DNA of 64,000 nt from Hymenobacter cheonanensis (lineage in GTDB: Bacteria > Bacteroidota > Bacteroidia > Cytophagales > Hymenobacteraceae): NCBI RefSeq assembly GCF_030581075.1, contig NZ_JAUQSW010000003.1, positions 248,001-312,000 of the forward strand, given 5' to 3'. The translations under genes and the position numbers were made by a program. The notes under the pieces were generated by a model, which was given only the letters and a program-made list of their open reading frames with translations, was not told the DNA's origin and did not search any database. Positions within the stretch are counted from its first letter, which is position 1. Each line of letters opens with the position of its first letter. Positions 34,653 through 42,867 of this stretch are shown one piece after another.

Positions 34653-34720
34653 CAAGCTGGCCAAGACAACAAAAAAAGCTCCGGTGATGCGGAGCTTTTT
34701 TTGTTGTCTTGGCCAGCTTG
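34653..34720 (+). terminator. Bidirectional terminator with a 31-bp perfect stem
   Basis: 34653-34683 is a perfect reverse complement of 34690-34720, with loop GTGATG. The inner part (AAAAAAAGCTCCG and complement) is a standard terminator. The outer 18 bp, CAAGCTGGCCAAGACAAC, extend the stem far beyond what termination needs. It separates DUF4834 (+) from the convergent gene at 34728-35222 (-). Confidence 0.9.
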
Positions 34721-34727
34721 TCAAAGG

Positions 34728-35222
34728 CTAATGAGCAACTGGCACAACTATAAACTGCGGGTTAAGCTCGCGGCGGCGCTCAGAGAACGTCATGCCGTTG
34801 GCCAGCACAAAGGCATCGGCCGCCTGCTGGTCGAGGGTGCCGTCTTTGATTAGCTGCGCTTTGTAAATTTTGCGGGCAATATCCAGGGCGCGCAAAAGCA
34901 TGATGGACGGATATGCCGTTTCGGTAGTGGCGCGGGAGGCCGTAAAAATGTACTGCACATACAAGGTGCGGCCATCGGGGTGGGAGGCGCTGATGGTAGC
35001 CGGGTCCACAAACTCCAGGGGCTTTATGATGAAGAGGCGCTCGTTTTGCAGCGATTTCACGTAGTACATGCACCCGGCATTGAGGGCCCCGCAGCCATCG
35101 CGCTCGATGCGGGCGTAGGGCTGGCCATCAACGGTAATAAGCTCGCCCTCAACCTTGATTTTTTGGGCAACGGACGTAGTGGCCAGCGCACTAAAGGCCA
35201 GCAGAAAGAGTAAATTTTTCAC
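34728..35222 (-). CDS. Small secreted protein of unknown function
   Basis: A 164-residue protein with a clear signal peptide (MKNLLFLLAFSALATTSVAQ). The mature part starts KIKVEGELITVDGQPYARIERDGCGALNAGCMYYV, with two Cys residues likely to form a disulphide. A mixed alpha/beta region and a C-terminal FSERRRELNPQFIVVPV follow. I do not recognise the family. The start is a GTG, since no in-frame ATG precedes the signal peptide. It stands alone between two terminators or gene boundaries. Confidence 0.7.
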   Translation of the reverse strand: MKNLLFLLAFSALATTSVAQKIKVEGELITVDGQPYARIERDGCGALNAGCMYYVKSLQNERLFIIKPLEFVDPATISASHPDGRTLYVQYIFTASRATTETAYPSIMLLRALDIARKIYKAQLIKDGTLDQQAADAFVLANGMTFSERRRELNPQFIVVPVAH

Positions 35223-35306
35223 GCAGAAAAAAAGAGGAGTTAGAGTAGCCGGCAGGTAGCACCAGCTATATAGGTAGAAGCTGCTAAAATAAGGCCTGCT
35301 ACGGCA

Positions 35307-37970
35307 TTAAAACCCTAGCCCCACCCGCAGGCCCGTGCCCACGCGCTGCCCGCTTTGCAGGCCGGTGTAGAAATCGACCCGCAACAGCTTGAAAATGTGC
35401 TCGACGCCCGCGCCCAGCTCTACATAATGCCCGATTTGGGCGGTGTGCAGGTAGTTGAGCGACACGACTTCCTGCCATTTCAGCGCCCGCAGCAGCGGCA
35501 GCTTATTAAAAATAAAGCCGTTGAAGTGGTGGTTGAAGTGGCCCTCGAAGAAGCCAGAGCGGGTGCTGTACTGGTAATAATCGAGCAGCTGGAAGTCGGC
35601 GAAGTCGGCGGCCAGCAGCGTGCGGTTGCCCGAAAAATGGCGGTAGTCGGCAAACGTCAGCCCCTCCTGCTTGCCCACGAAGCCGCCCACGGTAGCCTGC
35701 AGCGTGGAAGTGCCCAGCAGCCCAAACTGCCGGGTGTGGCGCACCGAGCCCTGCAGCAGCAGGTAGCGCACATCGGCCCCCAGCAGGTGCGGCACGGCTA
35801 GCCGGGCCTGCACCCCAAACGTCGGCCACTTCGAACCGAGATTAAACTTCATATCGGGCCGCGTGATGTAGCGCTGGCCGGGCTTGTAGCTCAGGCTGAG
35901 GCCTAGCACGGCGGCGTTGCTGCGGCCGAAGGCCGTGGCGTCGGTGGGCGCCTCCTCGGCCACGGGCTGGTTGGGGGTGAAGGCGCGGCCCGGCACATCG
36001 TGCCAGAGGTAGCTGGCCGTGTTTTCCAGCTCTACGCGGCGGAAGTAGCTGGCCGCGCCGCGCACCGTGAGGCCGTTCACCGGCTCCCAGAAGTAGCTGA
36101 GTTCGGCGCCCTCGCGGCGGTAAAGCTTGGCGTAGTTATGGTTGGCCAGCAGCGAGTAAGCTGAGTTGATGAAGGGTGTAAGCTGCGAGTTGCGGTCAAA
36201 ATTCTCGATGGTGCGGCCCGCCACTAGCCCAATCTGGCGCAGCTTCTGCGGGTCGAGCTGCCAGTTCAGCGCCAGGCTGGGCTGCAGCTGCTGGTTCGAA
36301 AAGCCGTAGCGCAGCGTGGGCGCGATGCTCAGGAAACGGCGGTCGTCGGTGCGCTGGGTGTAGGTAGCCTGGGCATTCAGCACGTAGCCCTCTACCGTGT
36401 TGTATTGCAGCTCGTTGAAGATGGGCGCTACCGTAAAGCTGCGCTTAGCGAAGGTATTGCTGTAGGTATAGCCCGTGAGCAGCAGCTTGCTCGCGCTCAG
36501 CTGGTTGCGCTTGCGGTCGAGCGAATCCTGGTAGGGGCGCGACTTGCGCACGACCTCGCTGCTGTCCTTCTTGTGATAGTCCAGTTTCTCCTCCTCCGTG
36601 AGGGGCACCGGGCGCAGTTGGCTCCAGTAAGTGGTGTCGCGCTCGTTTACGCCTTTTTCGACCAGCTGCACTTCGCCTTTTTTCATCCGGGCTAGCGGGT
36701 CGTTGCGCAAGGAGTCGCGCCGGGCCTGCTGCACCTGGCGGCGCACCTGCTTGTTGAGGCCGGCCAGGTTGGGCTTTTCGCGCTTTATTTGGCGCGTCAG
36801 TTCCTTGGTAGTAACCGGGGCGATGACGGGCGGCGCGGCGGGCGCGGCGCCCGCCACCGGCGCGCTAGGCTGGGTTGCGGGCGGGGCCGGGTAAGTAGGC
36901 ACCACCCGGTTGTAATTGGAAAAAACGGCCGTAACGAAGCCCGTGCCCTTAAACCCAAAGGCCGAAAAGCTCACGGCCAGCTTCTGCGATTGAATAACCC
37001 AGGCGTGGGGCGCGCCCGGCGCGGGCGCAAACAACTGCTCGATGTGCAGGTCATCAACGTAGTCGAGCTGGGCATCTTTAGTAAGGCGCAAATCCACGGA
37101 GTGCAGCCGCCACGAGCCATCTACCACGTAGATGAAGCCCGAAAAAACCGGGTCGGAGCGGCGGCGCGGCGTGACGCGGATTTTGTGCACCAGCTCGCCG
37201 TTTTGCTGGCTGCTGCCCACCAGCTCGTATTGGTAAAATGAAAAAGCGTTGCCGGCAATCGGCGACACGAAGCCGCGCTCCGAAAAGCCCGATTTTACGA
37301 GGTTGTTGTAGAAGCTGAGGCCGCGCCCGGCGCTGGCCCGGTTGAAGCTGATGCCGTGCGAGTCGCCGCTCACGCGCGAGGACAGCATGCGCTCCTTCAC
37401 CACATCGGGCTGGGTGAAAGCGATTTCCGACAGGCTTTCGGAAAGGTAAAAAATGCCCGGCTTGATGTCGGGCCCAACTTTGACGAGGCCAAAAATCTTG
37501 CTCGGCGTTTCGCTTAGGCGGCCCAGGCTTTTGATGTAGATGCGGGCCCGGAAGGCGGCCACCTCGCGCTGGTGGTAGGCGCGCCACTGCTGCGCGTGCT
37601 GAATGATGGCGTAGGCGGGGTCGCGGTCGGTGCCGCGCACCGTGACTTCGGCCAGGCTGAACGACTCGGGCGCCAGGGCCACGTTGAGCACGAGGGTCGA
37701 GTCGGCGCCCGGCACGCGCACTACTTCGGTGCGGGGGCGGTAGCCTACGTATTGGAACACAAGCTGGTAGGTGCCCGCGTCGAGCCGCAGCTGGTACTGG
37801 CCCTGCTCGTTGGAGCCGGTGCTGACGGCCGCGCCGCGCACCGCCACGTTGGCAAAGGGCAGCCCCACCCCATCGGGCCCACTCACTTTGCCCTTGATGA
37901 GGCCGGCGTGGGCGGCCAGCGGCAGCACGGCCAGCCACAGGGCTAGCCGGAGTAAACGGGATAACGGCAT
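35307..37970 (-). CDS. DUF5686 family outer-membrane protein with carboxypeptidase-like regulatory domain
   Basis: An 887-residue envelope protein. A signal peptide (MPLSRLLRLALWLAVLPLAAHA) is followed by a CarboxypepD_reg-like Ig domain (LIKGKVSGPDGVGLPFANVAVRGAAVSTGSNEQGQYQLRLDAGTYQLVFQYVGY). The DUF5686 region comes next (YIKSLGRLSETPSKIF, GDSHGISFNRASAGRGLSFYNN), and a C-terminal half of alternating beta strands ends in FYTGLQSGQRVGTGLRVGLGF. An outer-membrane barrel is likely; the related TonB-type plug domain is absent. I chose the ATG at 37970 because it directly precedes the signal peptide. The frame stays open to 38576 only through sequence that belongs to the ferritin-like gene. Confidence 0.85.
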   Translation of the reverse strand: MPLSRLLRLALWLAVLPLAAHAGLIKGKVSGPDGVGLPFANVAVRGAAVSTGSNEQGQYQLRLDAGTYQLVFQYVGYRPRTEVVRVPGADSTLVLNVALAPESFSLAEVTVRGTDRDPAYAIIQHAQQWRAYHQREVAAFRARIYIKSLGRLSETPSKIFGLVKVGPDIKPGIFYLSESLSEIAFTQPDVVKERMLSSRVSGDSHGISFNRASAGRGLSFYNNLVKSGFSERGFVSPIAGNAFSFYQYELVGSSQQNGELVHKIRVTPRRRSDPVFSGFIYVVDGSWRLHSVDLRLTKDAQLDYVDDLHIEQLFAPAPGAPHAWVIQSQKLAVSFSAFGFKGTGFVTAVFSNYNRVVPTYPAPPATQPSAPVAGAAPAAPPVIAPVTTKELTRQIKREKPNLAGLNKQVRRQVQQARRDSLRNDPLARMKKGEVQLVEKGVNERDTTYWSQLRPVPLTEEEKLDYHKKDSSEVVRKSRPYQDSLDRKRNQLSASKLLLTGYTYSNTFAKRSFTVAPIFNELQYNTVEGYVLNAQATYTQRTDDRRFLSIAPTLRYGFSNQQLQPSLALNWQLDPQKLRQIGLVAGRTIENFDRNSQLTPFINSAYSLLANHNYAKLYRREGAELSYFWEPVNGLTVRGAASYFRRVELENTASYLWHDVPGRAFTPNQPVAEEAPTDATAFGRSNAAVLGLSLSYKPGQRYITRPDMKFNLGSKWPTFGVQARLAVPHLLGADVRYLLLQGSVRHTRQFGLLGTSTLQATVGGFVGKQEGLTFADYRHFSGNRTLLAADFADFQLLDYYQYSTRSGFFEGHFNHHFNGFIFNKLPLLRALKWQEVVSLNYLHTAQIGHYVELGAGVEHIFKLLRVDFYTGLQSGQRVGTGLRVGLGF

Positions 37971-38044
37971 CAAGATTCGAGAAAAGCAGCGGCGGCGCAG
38001 CAGGCAGCAGCAAGTTAGGGGCCGCCCGCGGATATGCGCCCAAA

Positions 38045-38073
38045 AAAAGAGCAGCCGGCCCGGCTGCTCTTTT
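38045..38073 (-). terminator. Terminator after the ferritin-like gene pair
   Basis: AAAAGAGCAGCCGG (38045-38058) and CCGGCTGCTCTTTT (38060-38073) form a near-continuous palindrome with A and T tracts at its ends. It lies 31 bp after the stop of the ferritin-like gene on the minus strand. Confidence 0.8.
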
Positions 38074-38103
38074 AGGGGATGCGAACAGGGGCGAAAAGGT
38101 TGG

Positions 38104-39042
38104 CTAGCCGAAAAATGTGCTGCCCGGTGCCAGAAACTTCTTCGCAATGCCCGACACGGTACCCACATCCAGGCCCTCGTCAAACGCCTCAAAAAAAGCA
38201 TTGGCCGGAAAGGTGCTGGTATTGGGCAGGTCGCTGAGCACGATGCCGCGCTGCACCACGGTGTTTTCGGCCAGAAAGGTGATATCCGTCGGGGCATTGG
38301 TGTTGTTGCCCGCCCCGTAGACGGGGTCGGTGAAGCCGGGCACCGGGCCCCCGTTTTCGAGCCCCGAAACCCAGCTTTTAGGCGCATTGGAAAAGGGGTT
38401 GATGGGCACGCCCTGCGAAGGCGCGGTGCTGGCGGCACCCGCCCGCCGCATCTCGCGTATGTGCGAGGCGTGGCGCGCCTCCACGGCGTGAATGCCGAGC
38501 GCGGCCGTGAGCACGGCCTTATTGCTGATGAGCAGCTGCGCGGCGCCTTTGTAAGCCCGCACGCCCGTGTCTTCAAACGCCTGGGCTAGCGCCAGGTACT
38601 GGCCCGCTACGGTGGGGCTAAAGATGCCGCCGGCCGTGAAGTCGAACGTAGCGGCGCCGGGGTCGGCCACGGCAGTGCTGCCGAGCGAGGTGATAACGCT
38701 ACGCAGAAACGCGACGTGGTTGGCCTCGTCGGTGGCAATAAGGGCTAGCGCGGCGGCATTAACCGCGCTGAGGCCGGTAACGGCCGTGCGCCGCTGGTAG
38801 AAATACATTTCCAGGTACTCCAGCTTCAGGGCGAAGTTGAGCACGTCGGCCACGGTGGCGCCCACCGGCGTTTGGGCGTAGGCCTTGTTAAAGATGGCGC
38901 CCACGGCCAGGGGCAGCGCGGCGGCGGTGAGCTGCCGGCCCAGGCCGCCCAGGTTTTTGAACACGGCGCGGCGCGAGTCGAGGCGGCCATATACCTCAGG
39001 GTCAACCTGCTCAATATCAGCAAGAATTTGCAGAAAATTCAT
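38104..39042 (-). CDS. Ferritin-like domain-containing protein
   Basis: A 312-residue protein with a Ferritin_2-type four-helix domain at about residues 65-215. The pattern of carboxylate and His residues is visible: LEYLEMYFYQRR, ATDEANHVAFLRSVI, AQAFEDTGVRAYKGA, and HAVEARHASHIREMRR. The N-terminus (SRRAVFKNLGGLGRQLTAAALPLAVGAIFNKAYA) resembles a Tat-type leader without the complete twin-Arg consensus. The long C-terminal tail is Gly/Pro/Asn-rich. It follows a second ferritin-like gene by 39 bp, clearly in one operon. The metal and substrate are unknown. Confidence 0.85.
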   Translation of the reverse strand: MNFLQILADIEQVDPEVYGRLDSRRAVFKNLGGLGRQLTAAALPLAVGAIFNKAYAQTPVGATVADVLNFALKLEYLEMYFYQRRTAVTGLSAVNAAALALIATDEANHVAFLRSVITSLGSTAVADPGAATFDFTAGGIFSPTVAGQYLALAQAFEDTGVRAYKGAAQLLISNKAVLTAALGIHAVEARHASHIREMRRAGAASTAPSQGVPINPFSNAPKSWVSGLENGGPVPGFTDPVYGAGNNTNAPTDITFLAENTVVQRGIVLSDLPNTSTFPANAFFEAFDEGLDVGTVSGIAKKFLAPGSTFFG

Positions 39043-39081
39043 GGTCGTAAGACGGAAAAAACAGAAGGAGAAACGCCCGGC

Positions 39082-40350
39082 TTATTTAATGCCCGACACG
39101 TCGAGCCTGGAGCCGATGGCCAGGTAAGCATTGGCCACGGCCACGACCTCGGCCGGGGCCAGGGCGCGTTCGAGGCTGGAGCCGGCGGGGCCGTTGTTGG
39201 TGGCCACACTGCTGGTGCCGGCCGTGGAGATGGTCACCACGTCGTTGCCCACGAAGGTGCCTTCGCTTACAAAATCGCGGATGAGGGCGGCGTGGCGGGC
39301 CTCGACCGAGACAATTTTGCCGGCCAGGTAGAGGTAGGCGGGCGTCACAATGTATTGTGCCACACCATTGTAGGCCGCCACGCCCAGGTCCTCAAATGCC
39401 TTGGCCGTGTTGAGCACCGAGGTGCGGTCGCTGAAATTAATGCTCGTAAAATCGACCGTCAGGTCCTTGAGCGGCGTGACGCCGGCCGCCGTGAGGGCCG
39501 CCTTCAAAAACTCGCGGTGGATAACCTCGTGGTAGTAGAGGTCGTCGAAGGCCAGCCGCTCGGCGCCGTTGGTGGCCAGGCCGGTGTAGTAGGTGCCGGT
39601 GCGCACCTGGGTGTAGAAAGCCGCCTCCAGCTGCTCCAGGGCGTAGGCGTAGTTGAGCACGCCCGCGTCGCCGGTGCCCACGCTCACGGTGCTGGGCAAT
39701 ACCGTGAAGGCCGTGTTGTTGGTGCCCATGCCGCCGGGGCCGGTAACGACCACGGTAGCTAGCCCCGCCGCGGCGGCCGTGGGCACCGTAAAGGTGAGGG
39801 TGGTAGCGCTCGTAACAGTGGGCGTGGCCGCCAGGCCATTCACCGTGAGGCTGGTAGCCCCGGTAAAGTTGGTGCCCGTGGCCGTAACCAAGGTGCCCGG
39901 CAGCGCGCTGGCCGGGCTGAAGCTGGTAATGGTGGGTGCCGTGGCGGGCGTGGCCGTTACCGTAAACTGCGTGCTGCTGGTGGCCGTGCCGGTGGGCGAG
40001 GTTACGCTGATGGCCCCCGTTTGGGCCCCGGCCGGCACGCTAAAAGTGATGGTAGCCGCATCGACTACCGTGAAGCCAGTAACGGTAGTGGTGCCTAGCC
40101 GCAGCGCCGTGGTGCCCAGAAAGCCGGTACCCTTGAGCGTGACTACCGTGCCCGCCATGCCGCTGGCGGGGCTGAAACTGGCCAGGCTGGTAACGGCGGT
40201 CGGGCTAGGGTCGGGCTGGTTGCCTTTGCAACTGGCCAGCCACAGGCTGCCGAGCACCGCGCTGGCGCCGCTGTAGCGCAAAAAAGAACGCCGGGTGGGC
40301 GCACCGGCGGCCGCCGGCCGCACCCGAATAGCGGGTAAAGACAAGGTCAT
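39082..40350 (-). CDS. Ferritin-like protein with two IPT/TIG domains and Tat-like lipoprotein leader
   Basis: A 422-residue protein. The leader TRRSFLRYSGASAVLGSLWLASC combines a twin-Arg motif with a possible lipobox (LASC), so export as a folded lipoprotein is plausible. Two IPT/TIG immunoglobulin-like repeats follow (SFSPASGMAGTVVTLKGTGF and SFSPASALPGTLVTATGTNF, about residues 57-215). The C-terminal ferritin-like helices have ALEQLEAAFYTQV, YYHEVIHREFLKA, AKAFEDLGVAAYNGV and VSVEARHAALIRDF. Tat export would suit a metal-loaded protein. It is the first gene of the pair with 38104-39042. Confidence 0.85.
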   Translation of the reverse strand: MTLSLPAIRVRPAAAGAPTRRSFLRYSGASAVLGSLWLASCKGNQPDPSPTAVTSLASFSPASGMAGTVVTLKGTGFLGTTALRLGTTTVTGFTVVDAATITFSVPAGAQTGAISVTSPTGTATSSTQFTVTATPATAPTITSFSPASALPGTLVTATGTNFTGATSLTVNGLAATPTVTSATTLTFTVPTAAAAGLATVVVTGPGGMGTNNTAFTVLPSTVSVGTGDAGVLNYAYALEQLEAAFYTQVRTGTYYTGLATNGAERLAFDDLYYHEVIHREFLKAALTAAGVTPLKDLTVDFTSINFSDRTSVLNTAKAFEDLGVAAYNGVAQYIVTPAYLYLAGKIVSVEARHAALIRDFVSEGTFVGNDVVTISTAGTSSVATNNGPAGSSLERALAPAEVVAVANAYLAIGSRLDVSGIK

Positions 40351-40449
40351 AAAGCGAAGTGAAATGGAAAAAGCTACCTACTGAAGCCTTCCCAAATGTA
40401 CTGCCCTGGCCCCACGGCTATAGCAGCGCCTGGCTAAAAAAATACCGCT

Positions 40450-41307
40450 TTATTCAGGCTTTTTCTCCGGCCGGCTGGTGTACCAGGCATTGAGCAGCAC
40501 CCCTAGCAAAATGAGCGCAATGCCGGGGTACACGGTGAGCTTTACCTTATCGCCAAACACGAAATAGCCCAGCGCGGTAGCGTAGATAAGCCCCAGGTAA
40601 TCGAGGGCCGCCACAAAATTGGCCTGCTTTTCTTGGAAGGCCTGCGTGACGCACCACAGCGCCACGTGCGTGAGCCCGCCGGCCAGCGCCAGCCAGGCCC
40701 ACTCGGTGCCGTGCGGCAGCTCAAAGCCAACCAGCATCCAGACCGAGGCAATGGCCAGCGGCACCAGGTTGAAGTAAAACACGGGCACCAGCGGCGCAAT
40801 CTTATCGCCCACGCGGCGCAAAAACACGCTGCTCAGGCCCGAGGCCACCGCCGCGCCCACGCCCAGCAGCACCCCGGCCGAGAGCAGCCCCGCCGTGCCC
40901 TTGGCCAGCAGCACGCCCGCCACGGCTAGCCCATAAAAAAGCCACTGCCAGGGCTTTAGCGGCTCGCCCACCAGCCAGATGGCCGCCACCGCCGTTATCA
41001 CCGGCGCCAGGTAGCCGAGCGTAACGGCCCCGCCGAGGGGCAGCACCTTCAGGGCCAGGAAGCCGCCGATGATGGAGCCCGCCCCGAAGATGCCCCTGGC
41101 CCACAGGTTGCCCCGGGCCTCGGGCGGCCCCCACACCGGCACGCCCGTGCGCCGCAGCTGCCACACCGTGAGCGCCAGCGAGATAAAGCAGCGGGCAAAA
41201 ATGATTTCGGCGGTGGGCAGGCCGGCGAGCTTCTTCACGGCCACGTTGACGAGGGCTAGCAGCGCGGTGGAGGCCAGCATGTAGAGAATTCCGGGCGAGA
41301 GGCGCAT
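40450..41307 (-). CDS. DMT superfamily (EamA) transporter
   Basis: A 285-residue inner-membrane protein with about ten hydrophobic segments in two EamA repeats. Repeat one includes LYMLASTALLALVNVAVKKLAGLPTAEIIFARCFISL and GGFLALKVLPLGGAVTLGYLAPVITAVAAIWLVGEPL. Repeat two includes GVGAAVASGLSSVFLRRVGDKIAPLVPVFYFNLVPLAI and the final FVFGDKVKLTVYPGIALILLGVLL. Members export small metabolites; the substrate cannot be told from the sequence. The ATG at 41307 is used. The much longer open frame upstream is antisense to recX and is not coding. Confidence 0.88.
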   Translation of the reverse strand: MRLSPGILYMLASTALLALVNVAVKKLAGLPTAEIIFARCFISLALTVWQLRRTGVPVWGPPEARGNLWARGIFGAGSIIGGFLALKVLPLGGAVTLGYLAPVITAVAAIWLVGEPLKPWQWLFYGLAVAGVLLAKGTAGLLSAGVLLGVGAAVASGLSSVFLRRVGDKIAPLVPVFYFNLVPLAIASVWMLVGFELPHGTEWAWLALAGGLTHVALWCVTQAFQEKQANFVAALDYLGLIYATALGYFVFGDKVKLTVYPGIALILLGVLLNAWYTSRPEKKPE

Positions 41308-41445
41308 AGGGGCGAAGGCAGGGCGGCCCCCGGGTGGCGGCACGTTTGGCCACTGCCGGTGGTTGAGAACAGCGGGCGGCCCGCCTCTACAACGGGCCAG
41401 CCCCCGCTTCGTTCCCGTACTTTGCGGCTGCCGCCTTCCTGCCCT

Positions 41446-41937
41446 ATGTTTAAGAACCCCGACAAAGCCCCCAAAAGCTACACGCCCGGCGAGGCCCTGC
41501 CCAAAATAGCCGCCTACTGCGCCTACCAGGAGCGCACCCAGCGCGAGGTCGAAGAGAAGCTCAAAAGCTACGGCCTCGACGAGGACGAGGCCGGCGAAAT
41601 CATCATTCGCCTGAGCCGCGAAAAGCTGCTCGACGAGGAGCGCTACGCCCAGGCCTACGCTAGGGGCAAGCACCGCACCAACGGCTGGGGGCGCCGCCGC
41701 ATCAAGCTCGAAATGAAGGCCAAGGGCCTGAGCGAGTACTGCATAAAAAGCGGCCTCAAGGAGCTGGACGGCGACGAGTACTACGACAAGCTGAAGCAGC
41801 TGCTGGGCCAGCGCGACGCCCGCGAAAAGGAAACCCACCCCATGAAGCGCAAAATGAAGCTCATGGCCTACCTTACCCACAAGGGCTACGAGTCGGACCT
41901 GATACAGGCGGCGCTGGGCGAGCTGGCCGAGGAGTAG
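41446..41937 (+). CDS. recX: Regulatory protein RecX
   Basis: A 163-residue modulator of RecA filaments. Three RecX helical repeats are visible: LPKIAAYCAYQERTQREVEEKLKSYGLDEDEAGEIIIRLSREKLLDEERYAQAYARGKHRTNGWGRRRIKLEMKAKGLSEYCIKSGL, then the third in KRKMKLMAYLTHKGYESDLIQAALGEL. The ATG at 41446 is used; the frame is open about 29 codons further upstream without similarity. It is divergent from the DMT transporter and convergent with the gene at 42245, separated from it by the 21-bp repeat array. recA is not in the window. Confidence 0.92.
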   Translation: MFKNPDKAPKSYTPGEALPKIAAYCAYQERTQREVEEKLKSYGLDEDEAGEIIIRLSREKLLDEERYAQAYARGKHRTNGWGRRRIKLEMKAKGLSEYCIKSGLKELDGDEYYDKLKQLLGQRDAREKETHPMKRKMKLMAYLTHKGYESDLIQAALGELAEE

Positions 41938-42016
41938 TGGGCTACCGCCAACCATTTGCCTAGACCCTGGCGGCGCGGGTGAGCTAGCTCCCTGCGGTCT
42001 GCACGGCGTGCTGTTA

Positions 42017-42226
42017 GGTCGTGGCAACGGCCGTGCTGGTCGCTACAACGACCAACATGGCCGTTGCAATGACCTTTCCAGTCGTGGCAACGACCAACAC
42101 GGCCGTTGCAATGACCTTTCCAGTCGCCACAACGACCAATATGGCCGTTGCCACGACCCAATCAGTCGTGGCAACCACCCAAACGGCCGTTGCCGCGACT
42201 GATTGGGTCGTGACAACGGCCGTTTG
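42017..42226. repeat. Array of ten 21-bp units, each with a 16-bp palindromic core
   Basis: Ten contiguous 21-bp units (starts at 42017, 42038, 42059 and so on to 42206), with an eleventh degenerate unit running into the stop codon of the next gene. The consensus core GGTCGTTGCAACGACC is its own reverse complement, and each core is followed by a five-base variable spacer. There are no long unique spacers, so this is not CRISPR. Short open frames through it (for example 42008-42202, heptads such as RGNDQHG) follow from the 21-bp period. The array fills the space between recX and the convergent gene. Confidence 0.95.
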
Positions 42227-42244
42227 GGTCGTAGCGCGCCCTGG

Positions 42245-42724
42245 CTAGGCCTTGGCGGCGGCTTTGGCCGCCTTGCGGGCGCCGGGGTGGGTGTAGTAGT
42301 CGTGCAGCTCGGTGCGCAGCGGGCCCAGGTCCACGGTTTCGCCGTTGTCCTTTTCCACGTCTTCGTGGATGTTGCCGATGTCGAAAAGCATATCCGAGCC
42401 CAGCACGTTGAGGGCATTGGCCAGCTTCTGGTCGGCCTTGGCCAGGGTGGCGCGCAGGGCGGCCAGCTGGCGGTAGTAGGCCAGCTTGGTAGTAAGGCGC
42501 TGGGGGTCGAAGGTGCGGCGCATGACGTCGGGGGCGGCGGCGGCCACCTCGGCGGCCTTGTCGGCCAGGCCCAGGCGCTCGGGGCTGATGGTGGCGGTGG
42601 TCAGCACGTCGGGCCCCAGGTTGGGCACGAAGGCCAGGGCCTTGTCGAGCTGCGCGGCGGCATCGTGGGCGGTTTGCAAATCGGCCGGGCCGATGGGGGC
42701 GGGGTAGTTGTTGCCTTTGGGCAT
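42245..42724 (-). CDS. Hypothetical helical protein
   Basis: A 159-residue protein I cannot name. It begins MPKGNNYPAPIGPADLQTAHDAAAQLDKAL and is predicted mostly helical throughout, with no signal peptide, membrane segment or Cys. The segment TTKLAYYRQLAALRATLAKADQKLANALNVLGSDMLFDIGNIHEDVEKDN looks like a long helix pair, and the tail is Ala/Lys-rich (GARKAAKAAAKA). A four-helix structural protein is possible. Its stop codon lies in the last, degenerate unit of the 21-bp array. Confidence 0.7.
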   Translation of the reverse strand: MPKGNNYPAPIGPADLQTAHDAAAQLDKALAFVPNLGPDVLTTATISPERLGLADKAAEVAAAAPDVMRRTFDPQRLTTKLAYYRQLAALRATLAKADQKLANALNVLGSDMLFDIGNIHEDVEKDNGETVDLGPLRTELHDYYTHPGARKAAKAAAKA

Positions 42725-42867
42725 GGGGTAAGAAAAAAAGAAAGCCGGAACCGACCGTTGGCCCCGGCTAGCAAACTTAGCGCACCCGGCTAGCTTGTTT
42801 AGTATACAAATAAAAAATAGTTGCCATGCTAGTGTATTCAGGCGAAGCAGCGCGGGCAGGGAGCCGC

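Noticed and set aside
37971..38576. Upstream extension of the DUF5686 frame, giving a 1089-residue ORF
   Set aside because: The extra 200 codons lie antiparallel inside the end of the ferritin-like gene and its terminator, and the signal peptide marks the start at 37970.
41308..42027. Upstream extension of the DMT-transporter frame
   Set aside because: It is antisense to recX; the transporter begins with the ATG at 41307 and a proper first helix.
42017..42226. CRISPR-like array
   Set aside because: Units are contiguous 21-mers with five-base variable parts, with no unique spacers of normal length and no cas genes.
42008..42248. Small plus-strand ORFs across the 21-bp repeat array, with heptad-like repeats, and a minus-strand one
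   Set aside because: All frames stay open because the period is a multiple of three. Substitutions are not limited to third positions and the DNA palindromes explain the repeats better than a protein does.
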